Part shown: positions 1 to 12,250 of the stretch, piece by piece
How the letters are laid out: each line of letters begins with the position of its first letter
Position numbering within the stretch: the first letter of the stretch is position 1
Source of the DNA: Bryoerythrophyllum caledonicum
Lineage: Eukaryota > Streptophyta > Bryopsida > Pottiales > Pottiaceae
DNA length: 64,000 bases
Direction: 5' to 3'
Assembly (NCBI GenBank): GCA_963971425.1
Contig: OZ020517.1
Location: 27,670,668-27,734,667, forward strand
Notes under the pieces: generated by a model
Told to the model about the DNA's origin: nothing
The model's input: only the letters and a program-made list of their open reading frames with translations
Databases searched by the model: none
Position numbers and translations under genes: made by a program

Positions 1-975
1 AGCTGCGCTGCAAATTAATGACTCAAGTGAGGCGACTGCTGATGCTGCAGACAGACTGACTGCCACTGCAAATGCAGTCTCGCTCTCTCTCTCACACACA
101 CACATACACACACGCACACACACAAAACATACACACTTTCCACTTCTTCGCTCCAAGCCTGTTTAGTTCCTGAATCTACGATTCGGCTGCATTTAGGTGG
201 TGAGGATCTAGGAACGGGGAACATGTTTAATTAGGAAGACTAAGCGCGTTTAAGCCTTCGGATAAACAAAGGCGGAGATGATTAAGAAACTACTCTTTTT
301 CTAGAATTCCGCCGAGGAAATGTTCAAACGACGGTTTTAGGACGTGGTCACGGTTCTCGGTACCTAAGATTATTTCCCAATGTAAAACGAAGGTTAAAGT
401 CTCCGAATACAGAAAGGCGTCACTGAAGACGGATTTTTGTAGATTTTCTCGTTGGTAATCTGCGATGTGAGTAGATGATGGCGGATTTAGGCCGAGTGAC
501 GGATTTAGGGGCCTGTGACGGACTTGGGGACATTCGATGAGTCTAGGATTTTTGTATATATTTGAGGTAGATGTACGCCGAGAGAAAGATATAGGCTACG
601 CTGTGGGTTGAGATCTAGTTTTTTCATTAGTTATTTGGGGATAACGACGGGTTTGGGTATTGGGTGAAAGCTACTAGTGAGTTGAATGGACAGCTTCCAC
701 ATGAAGTGTGGGGGTTTCAATGCCGTGGGGCTGCAGTAATAATGACAATGATGAGGTGCTCTTATTATAATTTTATTGACGCTTTGGAAAGAGGAGTGTT
801 GCTATTATGATGATCTAGTGGGTTGTTTTTTCAATGAGTTATGTTGGTTATTATTTAATAGGTGTTTTATATTCCGTGACGTGACATGATTGGGAATCGA
901 ATTCGTGAAATTCTCTTAGATTAGAGTTTTATGATTCTAGTGGTTTTTTCTTTATTGGATTATGTTGGTTTTTTT
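1..975. other. Unannotated sequence with a CA/CT microsatellite
   Basis: Apart from a dinucleotide tract at about 82-130 (CT repeats followed by interrupted CA repeats) I recognise nothing in this stretch. The short open frames have no recognisable domains and coincide with the simple repeat. Confidence 0.4.
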
Positions 976-1284
976 GACCCTTTAAGGCCTACAAGGCCCT
1001 AGCAGGTCGAGTTTGGTGTTTTTGCTCTTCTGATTCTTTCCACAATTGGCCGTTGTCTCTCACGTCTTCTTAATGCATTTCAAGCTCCTCGTTATCTTTT
1101 CAACTGATCTCTCCAATCTCCAATCCATGCAGGTATTACAATAAAGTGGAGTTAAACTACAATGATTCCTGTGAAGTGGGGTCGTGGTGAAATGTATCAA
1201 CTATGTAGATGATGTTCTTCCTAAAATATCAGGCTTGTAGATTCTCTTAGGCTCTTATGGTCCACTTTGACGTTAAAGGGTTAA
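976..1284. repeat. MITE-like element, family A copy 1
   Basis: The ends are inverted: ACCCTTTAAGGCC at the left and a TTAAAGGGTTAA-type end at the right. Length is about 310 bp. Related copies with the same ends lie at 4583-4875 and 5377-5692, and a looser relative at 3655-4031. No coding capacity is seen, so it is probably a non-autonomous DNA element. Confidence 0.5.
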
Positions 1285-2257
1285 TAGGTGTAATAGTTCG
1301 ATGTTTGGTGATATTCTTGAGGGATCAATTTTTCCTGGATGTCATTAAAGTCTTTAAGAAAGTTGACAAAGAAGGGAGAGAGTGGGTGAGATATAAACTC
1401 TAAGCATATGTAGAGCATGAAAGATTATGTGCTTTCTTTTTCTTGCACCAATGAAATGCATGAGTAGTAATTTGCAATCATAGTTCTTGGGCCGTACTAA
1501 ATGCAAGCTAAAGCTCCCCCATTGTACTCCAAGTTCATGAGGAGTTGAGTGGTCCTTCCCCAATACCTTTTCCAAGCCACGTCATCCTCTCCTTGTGGCC
1601 CTTGTTACTAGATAAAATTGTTGAGTAGAGGTGACATACAGGAAAATTTCACCTCCTCTCATTCTAAGAACAATTTCATTATGTGATTTTTTTGGAGATA
1701 TTAGAACTAATTGACAAGGTCTATTTATATGTTGTCGGTTTTTTCCCTTTACCTCTTTATTTCATGAATTATAAAAAAAAATTACAAAAAATTATGGTCT
1801 CTCACTTAGGGTCATTGTTGATTATGTATGAAAGCTTGGTGGTCTCTTAACTTCACGTGCAAGTTCAACTCAAATTAAAGATGAACATTCATGTACATTT
1901 ACCGCTCAAGTTCAACCAGCATGAGTCTCTAGCTTTACATAATCAGGCAAAGTGATTAATAGTGGATTTGACTTCGAAGTTCAATAGGCTCAAGGGGAGC
2001 TTATTTCATGTTGAAAACAGTCTTCATGATATGCACTTCACATACCATACTTGACGGTTAGGTTAAATTGGAGAACCTTGATGCTAAAACCTTGTGACTA
2101 GGTAGAAATTACGAATTTAATGGCTTGATGACATGGCGCCATGTTTGATACAGTCCAGAACATTAGAACTCCATTTGTATTAAGAGAAGTATTAACATAT
2201 ATTATTAATTTTTTTTTGCATATTCATCATAATGAATATATTCTGTTTTTGAAAAAA
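1285..2257. other. No recognised feature
   Basis: AT-rich sequence without a convincing coding frame, RNA gene or repeat that I can identify. Confidence 0.4.
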
Positions 2258-2372
2258 ATGTATAGTGTCTACTTTCAAGAGGGGGAAGTGGTTCCATGTT
2301 ATTGATCCTTTGTCCAGTGGACATCGACTTAGTGGTGAAACAAACAAACACTTTAATCATGTCTGCTTCATT
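2258..2372 (+). mobile_element. Degenerate copy of the LINE/SINE 3' module
   Basis: This matches the 3' untranslated module of the large retrotransposon at 12364-25180 (its minus-strand sense). It shares the order tagtgtctac, agagggggaag, the gtccagtggacat-like block and the cttagtggtg block. The terminal hairpin and TTC tail are eroded. It is the only copy seen in plus orientation. Confidence 0.6.
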
Positions 2373-2810
2373 GGAGATCACACTTGGATAACTAAATTTC
2401 AAACAACCATTTAATATGAATGTGATCTTGACAATTTGTAGACGAAACTTGTTGTAATGAAATGAAATGTGGTGATTTGATATTGAGCGTTATTAGAATT
2501 AGATACTAAAAAGTTGTAGTTCACTACATCAACCAAAAAGCAAGGTATAGGAAAAGAGCAAAAAGTTTACATACACATAGAAATGTTTTTTCCCAAAATT
2601 GAAAGTCTTTTCAAGCTCCGGTCGATGAATTTGTCAACAAGATCTCATTTTTTTTCTATTGTATTTTTCATCTTCTTAAAGTTGATAAAGCTGTATGGGA
2701 TGGAACTTACTATTGCTAAGATGATACAAGACAACCAACAAGTGTACTAAACAACATGTAGCTTGGGTATTAATTGCCATAATTTGGTATTCTTCATGTT
2801 CAGCTCATAC

Positions 2811-2861
2811 CAACCATGATATGATAGTAATTAAAATGTCATTACTGTCATATCATGGTTG
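2811..2861. repeat. Perfect-type short hairpin
   Basis: A 21-bp stem (caaccatgatatgatagtaa paired with its complement at 2841-2861) has one T/C difference and a 9-nt loop. It could be a tiny MITE remnant or fold as a small-RNA precursor. Nothing else supports a function. Confidence 0.5.
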
Positions 2862-3014
2862 TTCCTTGAAATCCAAGATTAGCATGTATTAAAACAAAAA
2901 TTGATAATGTTTACAAGAGAGGTGGTAAAAGGACTACCGTACGCAATGGTCACTTTAGGCACCTCCCTACCAAACAAATTCTTTTTTCTTGGATGCAGCG
3001 GTTTGGACATGACC

Positions 3015-3117
3015 AATGGGTATCACCTATGTACTACATGGATATAACCTAGATATGATATGGGTATCACCTAGGCATCACATGGTTATCACCTTGGCAG
3101 TACATGGGTATCACCTA
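3015..3117. repeat. Degenerate tandem repeat with atgggtatcacct motif
   Basis: Three to four imperfect copies of a roughly 28-bp unit containing gggtatcacct or a close variant lie in direct orientation. Confidence 0.45.
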
Positions 3118-3654
3118 GACAAATCTCTTGAATTTTCCAAAAATTTGGACACACTCTCCATTTTCAATGATTTGTGTACGAAAGGGACCACTGCATCGGG
3201 TACATCATTTTGACAATATTTTGTTACAAGTGCAGGGTTGCAATGACAAGCCCATTCACCGAAAGTTTCAAGTGGCACCAAACATGTTATCATTGTGGCG
3301 TGCATGTACAAGTGCACATTTTCTTATGCACAAGAATGGAGGTTGGAGTTGACGGCCTTTCTGACATGGAAACACATTGTCCTTTCATGACACATGAACA
3401 CGCATATTTCAAAGTGCAACCTGAATGACTAGATTGTGCTCTCTCTTAAGTAGCACAACTCCCAATAGACTCTTTATAGGTGCTTTTCATTGTCATTTCA
3501 GGTGTAAAGGCACAGGACACCTTTTCTATTCGTTTCAGATGCAATGTACTTGTAATACGGTAATGATATCCTTCAAATAAAAAATATCCATACTTAGAAT
3601 CTTTAGTAGTGCAAAAATTTGACACCGAGAGATGTCACATTATTTTGATTCCAC

Positions 3655-4031
3655 AACCCTTTAAGGACCACAACGTATTGGTCTCTACGCTGCTTTGTTT
3701 GAAAGTGTATGAAGGTCCGATGTAGGATCCTTCCAATGTGCCGTGAAAGCTTGTCCACACACATTGCATGTGGATGGCCCACCTGCCAAAGTCAACAACG
3801 ACAATTTGGGAGCGTGTTTTATACGTGGAAATATAGTTTGGCCTGCACCAATTTTTTTTTTTGGTGAATCCGTCAAATTGTGGCTCAGTGTCTCACTTCA
3901 TTTGTTGGAAGCACACAAACCCATGCAAGTTAATGCAGTTTGCGGATCAGGTTGCAATGAATTATCGGTACAACTATTTGCAGATTACTTCAAAAGTGAC
4001 CACCTATGGGCCTATTGTCCTTAAAGGGGTT
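3655..4031. repeat. MITE-like element related to family A
   Basis: The left end AACCCTTTAAGGACCA and the right end TGTCCTTAAAGGGGTT are inverted. About 377 bp, with no coding sequence recognised. Confidence 0.45.
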
Positions 4032-4582
4032 CAAGTTTGGATTTTTTGTAATTGATTTTTTTTTTTTAAATATAAAAATCCTTAACTTCAAACACAATTT
4101 TATTTTCATTATGTAAGTCACAACTTAGAAAAATTTGTGAGTGCGTGGTTTTAGTAGTATAGAATATGATCTTACAATTAGATATGAAAAATAAAACTTT
4201 ATATTCTTTTTCCACTCTTTGCATTAGAATGGGCAATTTTGAAATGTTTCTTTTGTAAGTAATAGACAAGAACATTTAGAGTTCAATGTGGAAAAAAATG
4301 AAAAGGTTCCTATACCATGTTAATCAATGAACATAGTGAATATCACAATTCCTTTATCACTTAACCTTTGAATAAACTATTTTTGAATATCAAACATTTA
4401 AATTATATTTTGGAAATCCCACTCATACACAAATTAAACATAAAAAGAGTAATAAACTACAAACAAAAAAGTGGTAAAGGTAGTGTAATATGTTTTTTTG
4501 GTGCAGACAATAAATAAACAAACTCAAAAGAAGGTGGAAGAGTACTTTTGGAAGATAAAGTGTTGCTTTAACATGGGCATCA

Positions 4583-4875
4583 AACCCTTTAAGGCCTAAT
4601 GTCCATTTTTGGGTCATTTAGATACGATAATCTTGATAGCAAACGCTACAAACCACCTCCATGAAAAATTGAAATGAGGACACAAAGGTGGAGAAAGATG
4701 GGCATCTATTGAGACCATTGCCACAAAAATCAGTATAAGCGTCAGCAAGCTACAATGATTTTCATGAAGGGGGTTGTGATGAAATGTATAATTTGCATAG
4801 ATGTTGTTATGCATGATCTGAAATGCTCATAGATTCTCGCAGGCCAAAAAAGCTCATTCGCCTCAAAGGGTTAAT
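4583..4875. repeat. MITE-like element, family A copy 2
   Basis: AAACCCTTTAAGGCC at the left, CAAAGGGTTAA at the right, about 293 bp. Its internal block (gatgggcatctattgagacc) recurs inverted at about 5552-5571 inside copy 3, showing both belong to one family. Confidence 0.6.
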
Positions 4876-5376
4876 TGGTGCGGTTAGGTGAAATTTGTTT
4901 CGCCAATCATCCCGTATCCAACATGTTTAGACAGAAGAATGTGTAGTTCTTTTAAAACGAGGTAACTTAGTCAAATCATCAAACCCAATATCTTGAATTA
5001 CGTACGGTTTGGTGGGAATGCTACCACTGATTCAATACAAATTTGAAATGATACAGAGAAACGTGCCGAAAATTGTCAAAGCCAGTACTTGGGCAGAGGT
5101 GTTGTCTGTTGGAAATATCATACAATAAATTTGATCATGATGATTGATGGACCTAATTTATGCGCTTAAACATTTAAAAGTGTACAGTACGGCAGTTGTT
5201 GAATGCAGGCCGTTAGCAAAAAGTTTAGGGGGCTTAGAGTAGTGCAAATTGTTATGAGGCTATCAAAAATACACAGTGGTAAATTCATGGAAAAATGTGT
5301 TACAACTTCTTGAATTCTAGAAGGAGAACTTCACATGAGCTACACAAGCGTTTGACTAGTGGCCACTACCTCCTTT

Positions 5377-5692
5377 TTAACCCTTTACCCTTTTACCAAT
5401 GAGCTATTACAGCCTATGAGGATCTACGAGTGTTCTAGATCATGCAAAATTACATTATTGCATTGGATACATATCCATTCAGCACAAAAATCTATGAACT
5501 CATTTCACGGAAATCGTTGTAGCTCTGCCGATGCTTGCACCGATTGTGGTGGCAATGGTCTCAATAGATGCCCATCTTCTTCCACCTCAAAGTCATGGTC
5601 TATTTTTTCCTTTGAGGTTGCCTGTAGCACTTTCTGTAGAGGTTCTTCTTCCAAAACGACTAGTATATGGTTGATCGGCCTTAAAGGGATAA
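5377..5692. repeat. MITE-like element, family A copy 3 (opposite orientation)
   Basis: The ends TTAACCCTTTACC and GGCCTTAAAGGGATAA are inverted. The internal block caatggtctcaatagatgcc is the reverse complement of the block in copy 2. Open frames here are on both strands and carry no domain, so I do not call a gene. Confidence 0.55.
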
Positions 5693-5837
5693 GGACAAGC
5701 AACCATGTGAGGAAAGTGAAACGTATCCTTTGCCCTCACAAGGTTATGCAAAATCTCACTTTTGTCTAGTGGATGGTGTGAAGTGCTAGTGGGGCTTAAT
5801 GTGACACTGTCATTGGTTGTACATCCACAAACACCTA

Positions 5838-7517
5838 ATTAACCTCCAAATTCTCAAGAGTCCCCTCTGGAGACTTTTGAAGCTTCGGGCAAGTTCCTAT
5901 GGTGTCAAATTATTATATTCTTTGTTAAGATTATTGTAGATAGACATTACTAAAAGCTTTGTGTGAGTACAATTTTCTTCCTAAATCTGGCATTTAATGA
6001 AAATGTTATGCCATCTTAAAGAGAAATGTCCCAAAAACAAGCACGTTGGGCAACTCCAAATTTTTTTTGCTAGAACATTCTATTGAATGTGAGATTTTAA
6101 TACTAGCAAGTAATATCACTTCCTTCAATATTGTCAAATAATTATTGTCTTTTGTGAAAAACAACATTTCAACCCGAATGAAACATTTTCACACATTGTC
6201 ACACACTTTTGGGCAAGGTACCAAAAAACTTCTTCGTTTCCGGATAAAATTTAGAGATCTTCTTATTTTTTACATTTTATTTTTTTTACTACAAGATGTG
6301 GCGTAAACCTACTTGTTGGTTGTTTTGGATTCTCATTCCAAAACATATTAGTTCACACAGAAAATAAAACCTGAACTCGTAATTTTTGAACCTTCTCTCA
6401 TTGCACAATTGTTTAAGATATGCTATACCACTTTTCTACCTATAAAACTTGGTGAACAAGGAATAACATCATGCTTAACATGGTGGTAATGAAGTTAGAC
6501 CTTGTGTAGTGCAAAATTTTTACACCAAGTAAAGTCAAAGTCTGTTGATCCACTCAACGCATGGAAGAAAATAAATTGTTTTCTCTGTTTCACACACTAC
6601 TATCTTTCAACAGCATGGTTAAAGTTTATGAAATTTTGTGAGTATGTTACTTAACCCCTAAGGTACCGTGACAATTTCACTCCAAAAACACTTCACAATT
6701 GTTGGATTCTAGTGCGATGAATAAAGAAGGAAACAAAAACTTATGTTTCAAGTTTTGGCCATAGGAACTCAAATACGACTTGATAAGCAACATACTCACA
6801 AAATTTCATAAACTTTGACTGCACGGATTGAAAGATAATAGTGTTTAAAGTTAAACAAATGCTTCATTTCCTTCCTTGCGTTCAATGGATCAACAGAATT
6901 TAACTTCACTTGGCGTCAACTTTTTGTGCTACACAAGGTCTAATTCCATTACCATTGTGTTGAGCATGATGTTAGTTCCTTATACCCCAAATTTTAGAGG
7001 TAGAGGAGGGGTGTAGCATATTCAAAACAACCGTGCAAGGAGCCAAGGTTTAAGATTGCCAATTTGCGTTTTAGATTTTTGTGAAATTAATTTGGTTTAG
7101 ATTAATAATCTGAATGGTCAATAAGAAGATTTACACTACATACTATTGTGGGAAAAGAAGAAGTTTTTTTGGTACCTTGCCCGACAATGTGTCACAATGT
7201 GTGAAAATATTTGACTTGGGATAATATGCTATTTTAAACTAAAGACAAGAATTTTTTCGACCATGTGAAGGAAAAAATATTAATTGCTAGAATTGAAAAT
7301 CTCACATTCAATAAAGTGTCCTAGTAAAAGTTTTTGGAGGTGCCCAAAGTGCCCGCTCTCCCCCTTTGAAATTCAAAACCCTATAACTTTTTCATTACAT
7401 GTCGGATTTAGAAGAAAAAAATTGTTCTCCCACTGAAGTCTTAGTAATGCCCTTCCACAATAAAATTTCAAAAGTGCCAATTTCCAATTTTTGACACTTG
7501 GTCTTTAGGGGTTAATA
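5838..7517. repeat. Two head-to-head copies of TIR family C forming a large imperfect palindrome
   Basis: 6651-7517 is a full copy with inverted ends TTAACCCCTAAGG and TCTTTAGGGGTTAA. 5838-6656 is another copy in reverse orientation, truncated where they meet. Matching landmarks (cttgcccgacaatgtgt, gtgcccgctctcc, acatactcacaaaatttcata) occur in mirrored order. Arms are about 0.74-0.82 kb. Other copies: 46093-46823, 54032-54985, a split copy at 32033-32418/40294-40775, a diverged one at about 30795-31305, and a short one at 56239-56453. Confidence 0.7.
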
Positions 7518-7963
7518 AATCTTGTTTGAGATCCTATGGTTAAATTTATGATATATGGTTTGAAAAATTTGTTTCCTTCCTTACTCATTGCACTAGAATC
7601 AAACGGTTTTGAGGTGTTTTTAGTGTGAAAATGGCTTTGGACTTTACAGGTTAAATTAACCTCCAACACACAGTAGAGATTACTTACCAGCCGCCCTTCA
7701 CTATTCACCATGATTGTGACACCCAACAAGTTTCCTCACAACAACAATCAATTGCATAAAAAGTGCCATATATTTACTCGCCCATCCACTTTGAAAAAAC
7801 ACAATATAAACCTCACCAAAGAACACTAATTGAACACTAAGAACATCTTGCAAAAACATTACATTCATCAGCTATGTTATAATCAGTGCCGGTAACTTAT
7901 AAACTCTGCAAACTCATAGACTTTGCTGATGTGTAATTTTTAAACTTCTACCACCCTCATCCA

Positions 7964-9397
7964 CTACACTAAATATTGCATTTAGTGTAGTGACTCCAAT
8001 ATTGTACTTACCCTTGTACACTAATTGCAAAGAAGTTGATACATAGTGTAAGTTGTCCATGATATTCATGATACTACCAGATCAACTTTCTTGTGCCAAT
8101 AAAAAAAAATGAACTAAAAAGATACCCCCAATCAACCACCTACCAGGCGTTATGCCTTAATTGAATAATTAAAAATATATTAGATACCCCTAATCAACCA
8201 CCTACCGGCTGCCATGCTTTAATTGAATATTTATATATATATAAAAAATACCCCTAATCAACTGTCTTCCGGCTATGATGCCTTTTCAATCTCTTACTTG
8301 CAAATATATTTTTACTTTGTGAGTTTCAAATTCACATTCTTGAAAATCCAAGGTTACTTTGCAAATATTTTCTTTTTCAAAACGATACTTTTTGATAGGT
8401 TACTTTATCAATTTTACTTTTTCAAAAAGTAACATTTAATAGTTTACTTTTTGAAATGTTTTTTTTTCAAGATGTTACTTCTTCAATTGTTTACTTTTTC
8501 AAATGGTTAGTCTTCAAATATTTACTTTTTGAAATGTTTCCTTTTTAAACACTTTACTTTTTCAGAAATGTTACAATTCCAAAGAGGTTACTTTTTCACA
8601 AAAAATATTTTTCCCAAATATTCCTTTTTGAAGAAATTTTCTTTTTCAAAAAGATTACCTTTTCAAAAATTTACTTCCACAAACTATTACTTTTTCTAAA
8701 TGTTTACATTTTCAAATGCTTACTTTTAGAAAGCTTACTTTTAAAAGTGTGACTTTTTCAAACAATTACTTTTTCAAAAAGTTAATTTCGTAAAGGTTAC
8801 CCTTTCTAAATGTTATTTTTTCACCTGTTTTCTTTTTCAAATATTTCCTTCTTCAAAAGATTACTTTTTCGAATTTTTACTTCTTCAAATGTTTCCAATT
8901 TCAAATGTTTCTTCTCTAAAAGAATTCTCATGCCTTTCAAACCTCAATTATAATTTTCCAATCTCCCTCTTGCATTTGTTTTAAATTTTATTTTGGATTG
9001 TTAATTCACTTTCCTTCCACATCTATGTTCTCTTTTTCTGATTTTTTTCTCTCCGAATTGATGTTTTGTCTCAATTGTTAGTGTTTCTAAATTTTTCTTC
9101 TTATAAAATTATTGATTTTTCTATGATGTTGTTTTTTCCAAATTTTCCTCTGCAAGTCTATACTTTTTCTCTTCTACACTTTTGATACTCCAAATGTAAA
9201 AATAATTCTCTTCTACTTTTGGTACACTAGATGATCACAAATAGATTTTTTTATATTCCAATCTTTACTAGAATTCCCAAATAGTGTAGTAGTTGGAATT
9301 AATGTAGTATTCTACCACTACACTAATTGCGTAGTTTGCAATTAGTGTACATGTTTGTATTTAGTGTTTTCTACACTAAATGCAATATTTAGTGTAG
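7964..9397. mobile_element. 1.43-kb TIR element with internal TACTTTTTCAAA minisatellite
   Basis: The outermost 27 bp (7964-7990 and 9371-9397) are inverted copies of each other and each is itself a hairpin (CTACACTAAAT, 5-nt loop, ATTTAGTGTAG). Similarity continues inward to tgtacactaattgcaaa. The interior at 8280-8930 is a degenerate 15-20-bp repeat around ttactttttcaaa. There is no transposase frame, so this is a non-autonomous DNA element. Confidence 0.65.
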
Positions 9398-9402
9398 CAC
9401 CA

Positions 9403-9504
9403 TACAATTAGCTCCCTCTACAACAACACTATTCCTTAAAACAACATTTGTTGCAAAAGCCCGATTGTAGAACAACGTGTTGTAGAGGGAGCTCATTATA
9501 ATTA
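9403..9504. repeat. Small foldback element
   Basis: aattagctccctctacaaca at the left is matched by tgttgtagagggagct at the right, giving a ~100-bp hairpin element immediately before the GAA array. Ends of the same type (tacaatcagctccct) flank the large LINE at 12251 and 25288, and a further copy of the end is at 41160-41180. Confidence 0.55.
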
Positions 9505-9517
9505 GCTATAACTTATC

Positions 9518-10571
9518 AAGAAGAAGAAGAAGAAGAAGAAGAAGAAGAAGAAGAAGAAGAAGAAGAAGAAGAAGAAGAAGAAGAAGAAGAAGAAGAAGAA
9601 GAAGAAGAAGAAGAAGAAGAAGAAGAAGAAGAAGAAGAAGAAGAAGAAGAAGAAGAAGAAGAAGAAGAAGAAGAAGAAGAAGAAGAAGAAGAAGAAGAAG
9701 AAGAAGAAGAAGAAGAAGAAGAAGAAGAAGAAGAAGAAGAAGAAGAAGAAGAAGAAGAAGAAGAAGAAGAAGAAGAAGAAGAAGAAGAAGAAGAAGAAGA
9801 AGAAGAAGAAGAAGAAGAAGAAGAAGAAGAAGAAGAAGAAGAAGAAGAAGAAGAAGAAGAAGAAGAAGAAGAAGAAGAAGAAGAAGAAGAAGAAGAAGAA
9901 GAAGAAGAAGAAGAAGAAGAAGAAGAAGAAGAAGAAGAAGAAGAAGAAGAAGAAGAAGAAGAAGAAGAAGAAGAAGAAGAAGAAGAAGAAAGAAGAAGAA
10001 GAAGAAGAAGAAGAAGAAGAAGAAGAAGAAGAAGAAGAAGAAGAAGAAGAAGAAGAAGAAGAAGAAGAAGAAGAAGAAGAAGAAGAAGAAGAAGAAGAAG
10101 AAGAAGAAGAAGAAGAAGAAGAAGAAGAAGAAGAAGAAGAAGAAGAAGAAGAAGAAGAAGAAGAAGAAGAAGAAGAAGAAGAAGAAGAAGAAGAAGAAGA
10201 AGAAGAAGAAGAAGAAGAAGAAGAAGAAGAAGAAGAAGAAGAAGAAGAAGAAGAAGAAGAAGAAGAAGAAGAAGAAGAAGAAGAAGAAGAAGAAGAAGAA
10301 GAAGAAGAAGAAGAAGAAGAAGAAGAAGAAGAAGAAGAAGAAGAAGAAGAAGAAGAAGAAGAAGAAGAAGAAGAAGAAGAAGAAGAAGAAGAAGAAGAAG
10401 AAGAAGAAGAAGAAGAAGAAGAAGAAGAAGAAGAAGAAGAAGAAGAAGAAGAAGAAGAAGAAGAAGAAGAAGAAGAAGAAGAAGAAGAAGAAGAAGAAGA
10501 AGAAGAAGAAGAAGAAGAAGAAGAAGAAGAAGAAGAAGAAGAAGAAGAAGAAGAAGAAGAAGAAGAAGAAG

Positions 10572-10601
<30 letters not shown>
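9518..10601. repeat. (GAA)n trinucleotide array, about 360 units
   Basis: An uninterrupted GAA/TTC tract apart from one extra A near 9990, which shifts the phase of the triplet. Polypurine-polypyrimidine GAA arrays of this length can form triplex DNA (known from FXN intron 1 in humans and IIL1 in one Arabidopsis accession). The long reading frames through it are artefacts of the repeat. The exact length may be limited by assembly. Confidence 0.95.
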
Positions 10602-10605
<4 letters not shown>

Positions 10606-10700
10606 TATGAAGAAGTAAGTATGAAGAAGAAGAAGAAGAAGTAAGTATGAAGAAGAAGAAGAAGAAGTAAGTATGAAGAAGAAGAAGAAGAAGTAAGTAT

Positions 10701-10732
<32 letters not shown>

Positions 10733-10913
10733 TATGAAGAAGAAGAAGAAGAAGAAGAAGTAAGTATGAAGAAGAAGAAGAAGAAGAAGAAGTAAGTATG
10801 AAGAAGAAGAAGAAGAAGAAGAAGTAAGTATGAAGAAGAAGAAGAAGAAGAAGAAGAAGAAGAAGCAAGTATGAAGAAGAAGAAGAAGTAAGTATGAAGT
10901 AAGTATGAAGTAT
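10602..10913. repeat. Compound tail of the GAA array with GTAAGTAT interruptions
   Basis: About twelve units of GTAAGTATGAAG followed by a variable number of AAG triplets; one unit reads GCAAGTATG. The interruptions lie only at this side of the array, the usual polarity of array growth. Each GTAAGTAT on the plus strand also resembles a strong 5' splice site. Confidence 0.9.
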
Positions 10914-11241
10914 CTAAAGTACATAATGAATATATAGCAAATAAGAAATCCACCCATGATGCTTTTCCGCAATTTGTATGCATCAAATGGACTATATAAT
11001 GGCACCACATTGATTGTACGTTGTGCTCAGCACAAGTAATTCAGGTGGAAGTCTTTACATGCAATTGTGCAGGATATGTTGCATTGATACCACAAATTCC
11101 TTTGATTATGGAGAGCCTTGGGCTTCTTTCCTTAGTACGCTACTAGCAGTTTCCAATCCAAGCTTTAAAGTTTTCGTCTACGTACATTTGTTTAACTTGA
11201 GATTGCCCTTGGCCCATCAATTACGACGGGGGTTCCACTTG

Positions 11242-11273
<32 letters not shown>

Positions 11274-11570
11274 CTATAACATCATTGCTAAGTAATCGAT
11301 CATCATTGCTGAACCCGCCTAAACAATAAGGTACGCTAACCCAAAACCAACAACCCTATACCACTCCCTTTGACATCCTTCCATGATTTGAGGGAGGAAA
11401 TGTAAACCAAATCTTTACATGATTTATGCATCGCCAAATAACTTCAACGAACATGCTACATTTTCTACAAAGGGTCTACGGTAACCCATGTGGTAACCAA
11501 CCAAAGCCCATGGTAGACATCTATAAAATTGGAATATATCCAACCGACTTCCATCTCATTACCACCCATT
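10914..11570. other. No gene recognised; TA microsatellite at 11241-11270
   Basis: A pure TA tract of about 14 units lies at 11241-11270. The remainder has open frames up to 100 codons without recognisable content. Confidence 0.5.
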
Positions 11571-11718
11571 CAGAAGAAGAAGAACTCCGGTCCTCACTTA
11601 AGGGGGCCGGAGTGAATAAAATGTCTATTTGTTCCACTACTAAATCAATGTCCACTAGACATAGATTTAATACTATGGAACTACTCCCTCCTCTCAAGGG
11701 TAGACACTATGTAACCAG
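11571..11718 (-). mobile_element. 5'-truncated copy of the LINE/SINE 3' module
   Basis: Read on the minus strand it has gttacatagtgtctaccc, the agaggagggag block, the conserved gtctagtggacat-like block, a hairpin (CTCCGGCCCCC / GGACCGGAG) and a TTCTTCTTCT tail. It matches the 3' end of the LINE up to its actatgtaac, then departs. No target duplication could be seen. Confidence 0.7.
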
Positions 11719-12250
11719 AAATATGTGACCAATAACCAGTAACCATGGACCTAGGACCAAATTAGAGCCACTAGGCATATTTTAAGAAGATGATATGTGG
11801 AGAGTTCAGTGTGTGTTTTGGAAGGTTTTAAGAGGTATCATTCAATTTGGGGAGAGGTTGATTATTTTCAATTTTCCGTTTGTGAAGGAGAATGGACATC
11901 GCAGATTGGATAGCAATCGTGTTAATTTTTGTGAATGCCATTTTGATTTGATTGATGGAGATATCAAATGTTTTTTTCTACCACCCATTCAACTCCAAAT
12001 GAAGGTTCCTACTAGTCAGGATCCCTCACTTTTGGAAGGTACCTATGGATGGGCACCACCTAGGTCCTAAACATGGCAACACACGTTTAAAAACGCATAA
12101 CTAATTCACATTTCATAGGAAAAATATGAAACCACTTGGATAGAAATTGTTATCCTATTGGCTATCACTGAAAAATAAATTGGTTGAATTCTTTCCTCTC
12201 TCCATGTATGCACATTGCTTAAGTTCTCGGTTATGGGGGATTATATGTAG

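Noticed and set aside
9518-10601. Origin of the GAA array by expansion of a LINE/SINE TTC tail
   Set aside because: On the plus strand a retroelement body should follow directly to the right of the GAA tract. No trace of the shared 3' hairpin or module is there, so there is no evidence beyond the triplet itself.
9502-11010. Three ~450-500-codon minus-strand frames of poly-Ser, poly-Phe and poly-Leu
   Set aside because: They are the three readings of the TTC repeat; their composition switches where one base is inserted near 9990. No gene structure surrounds them.
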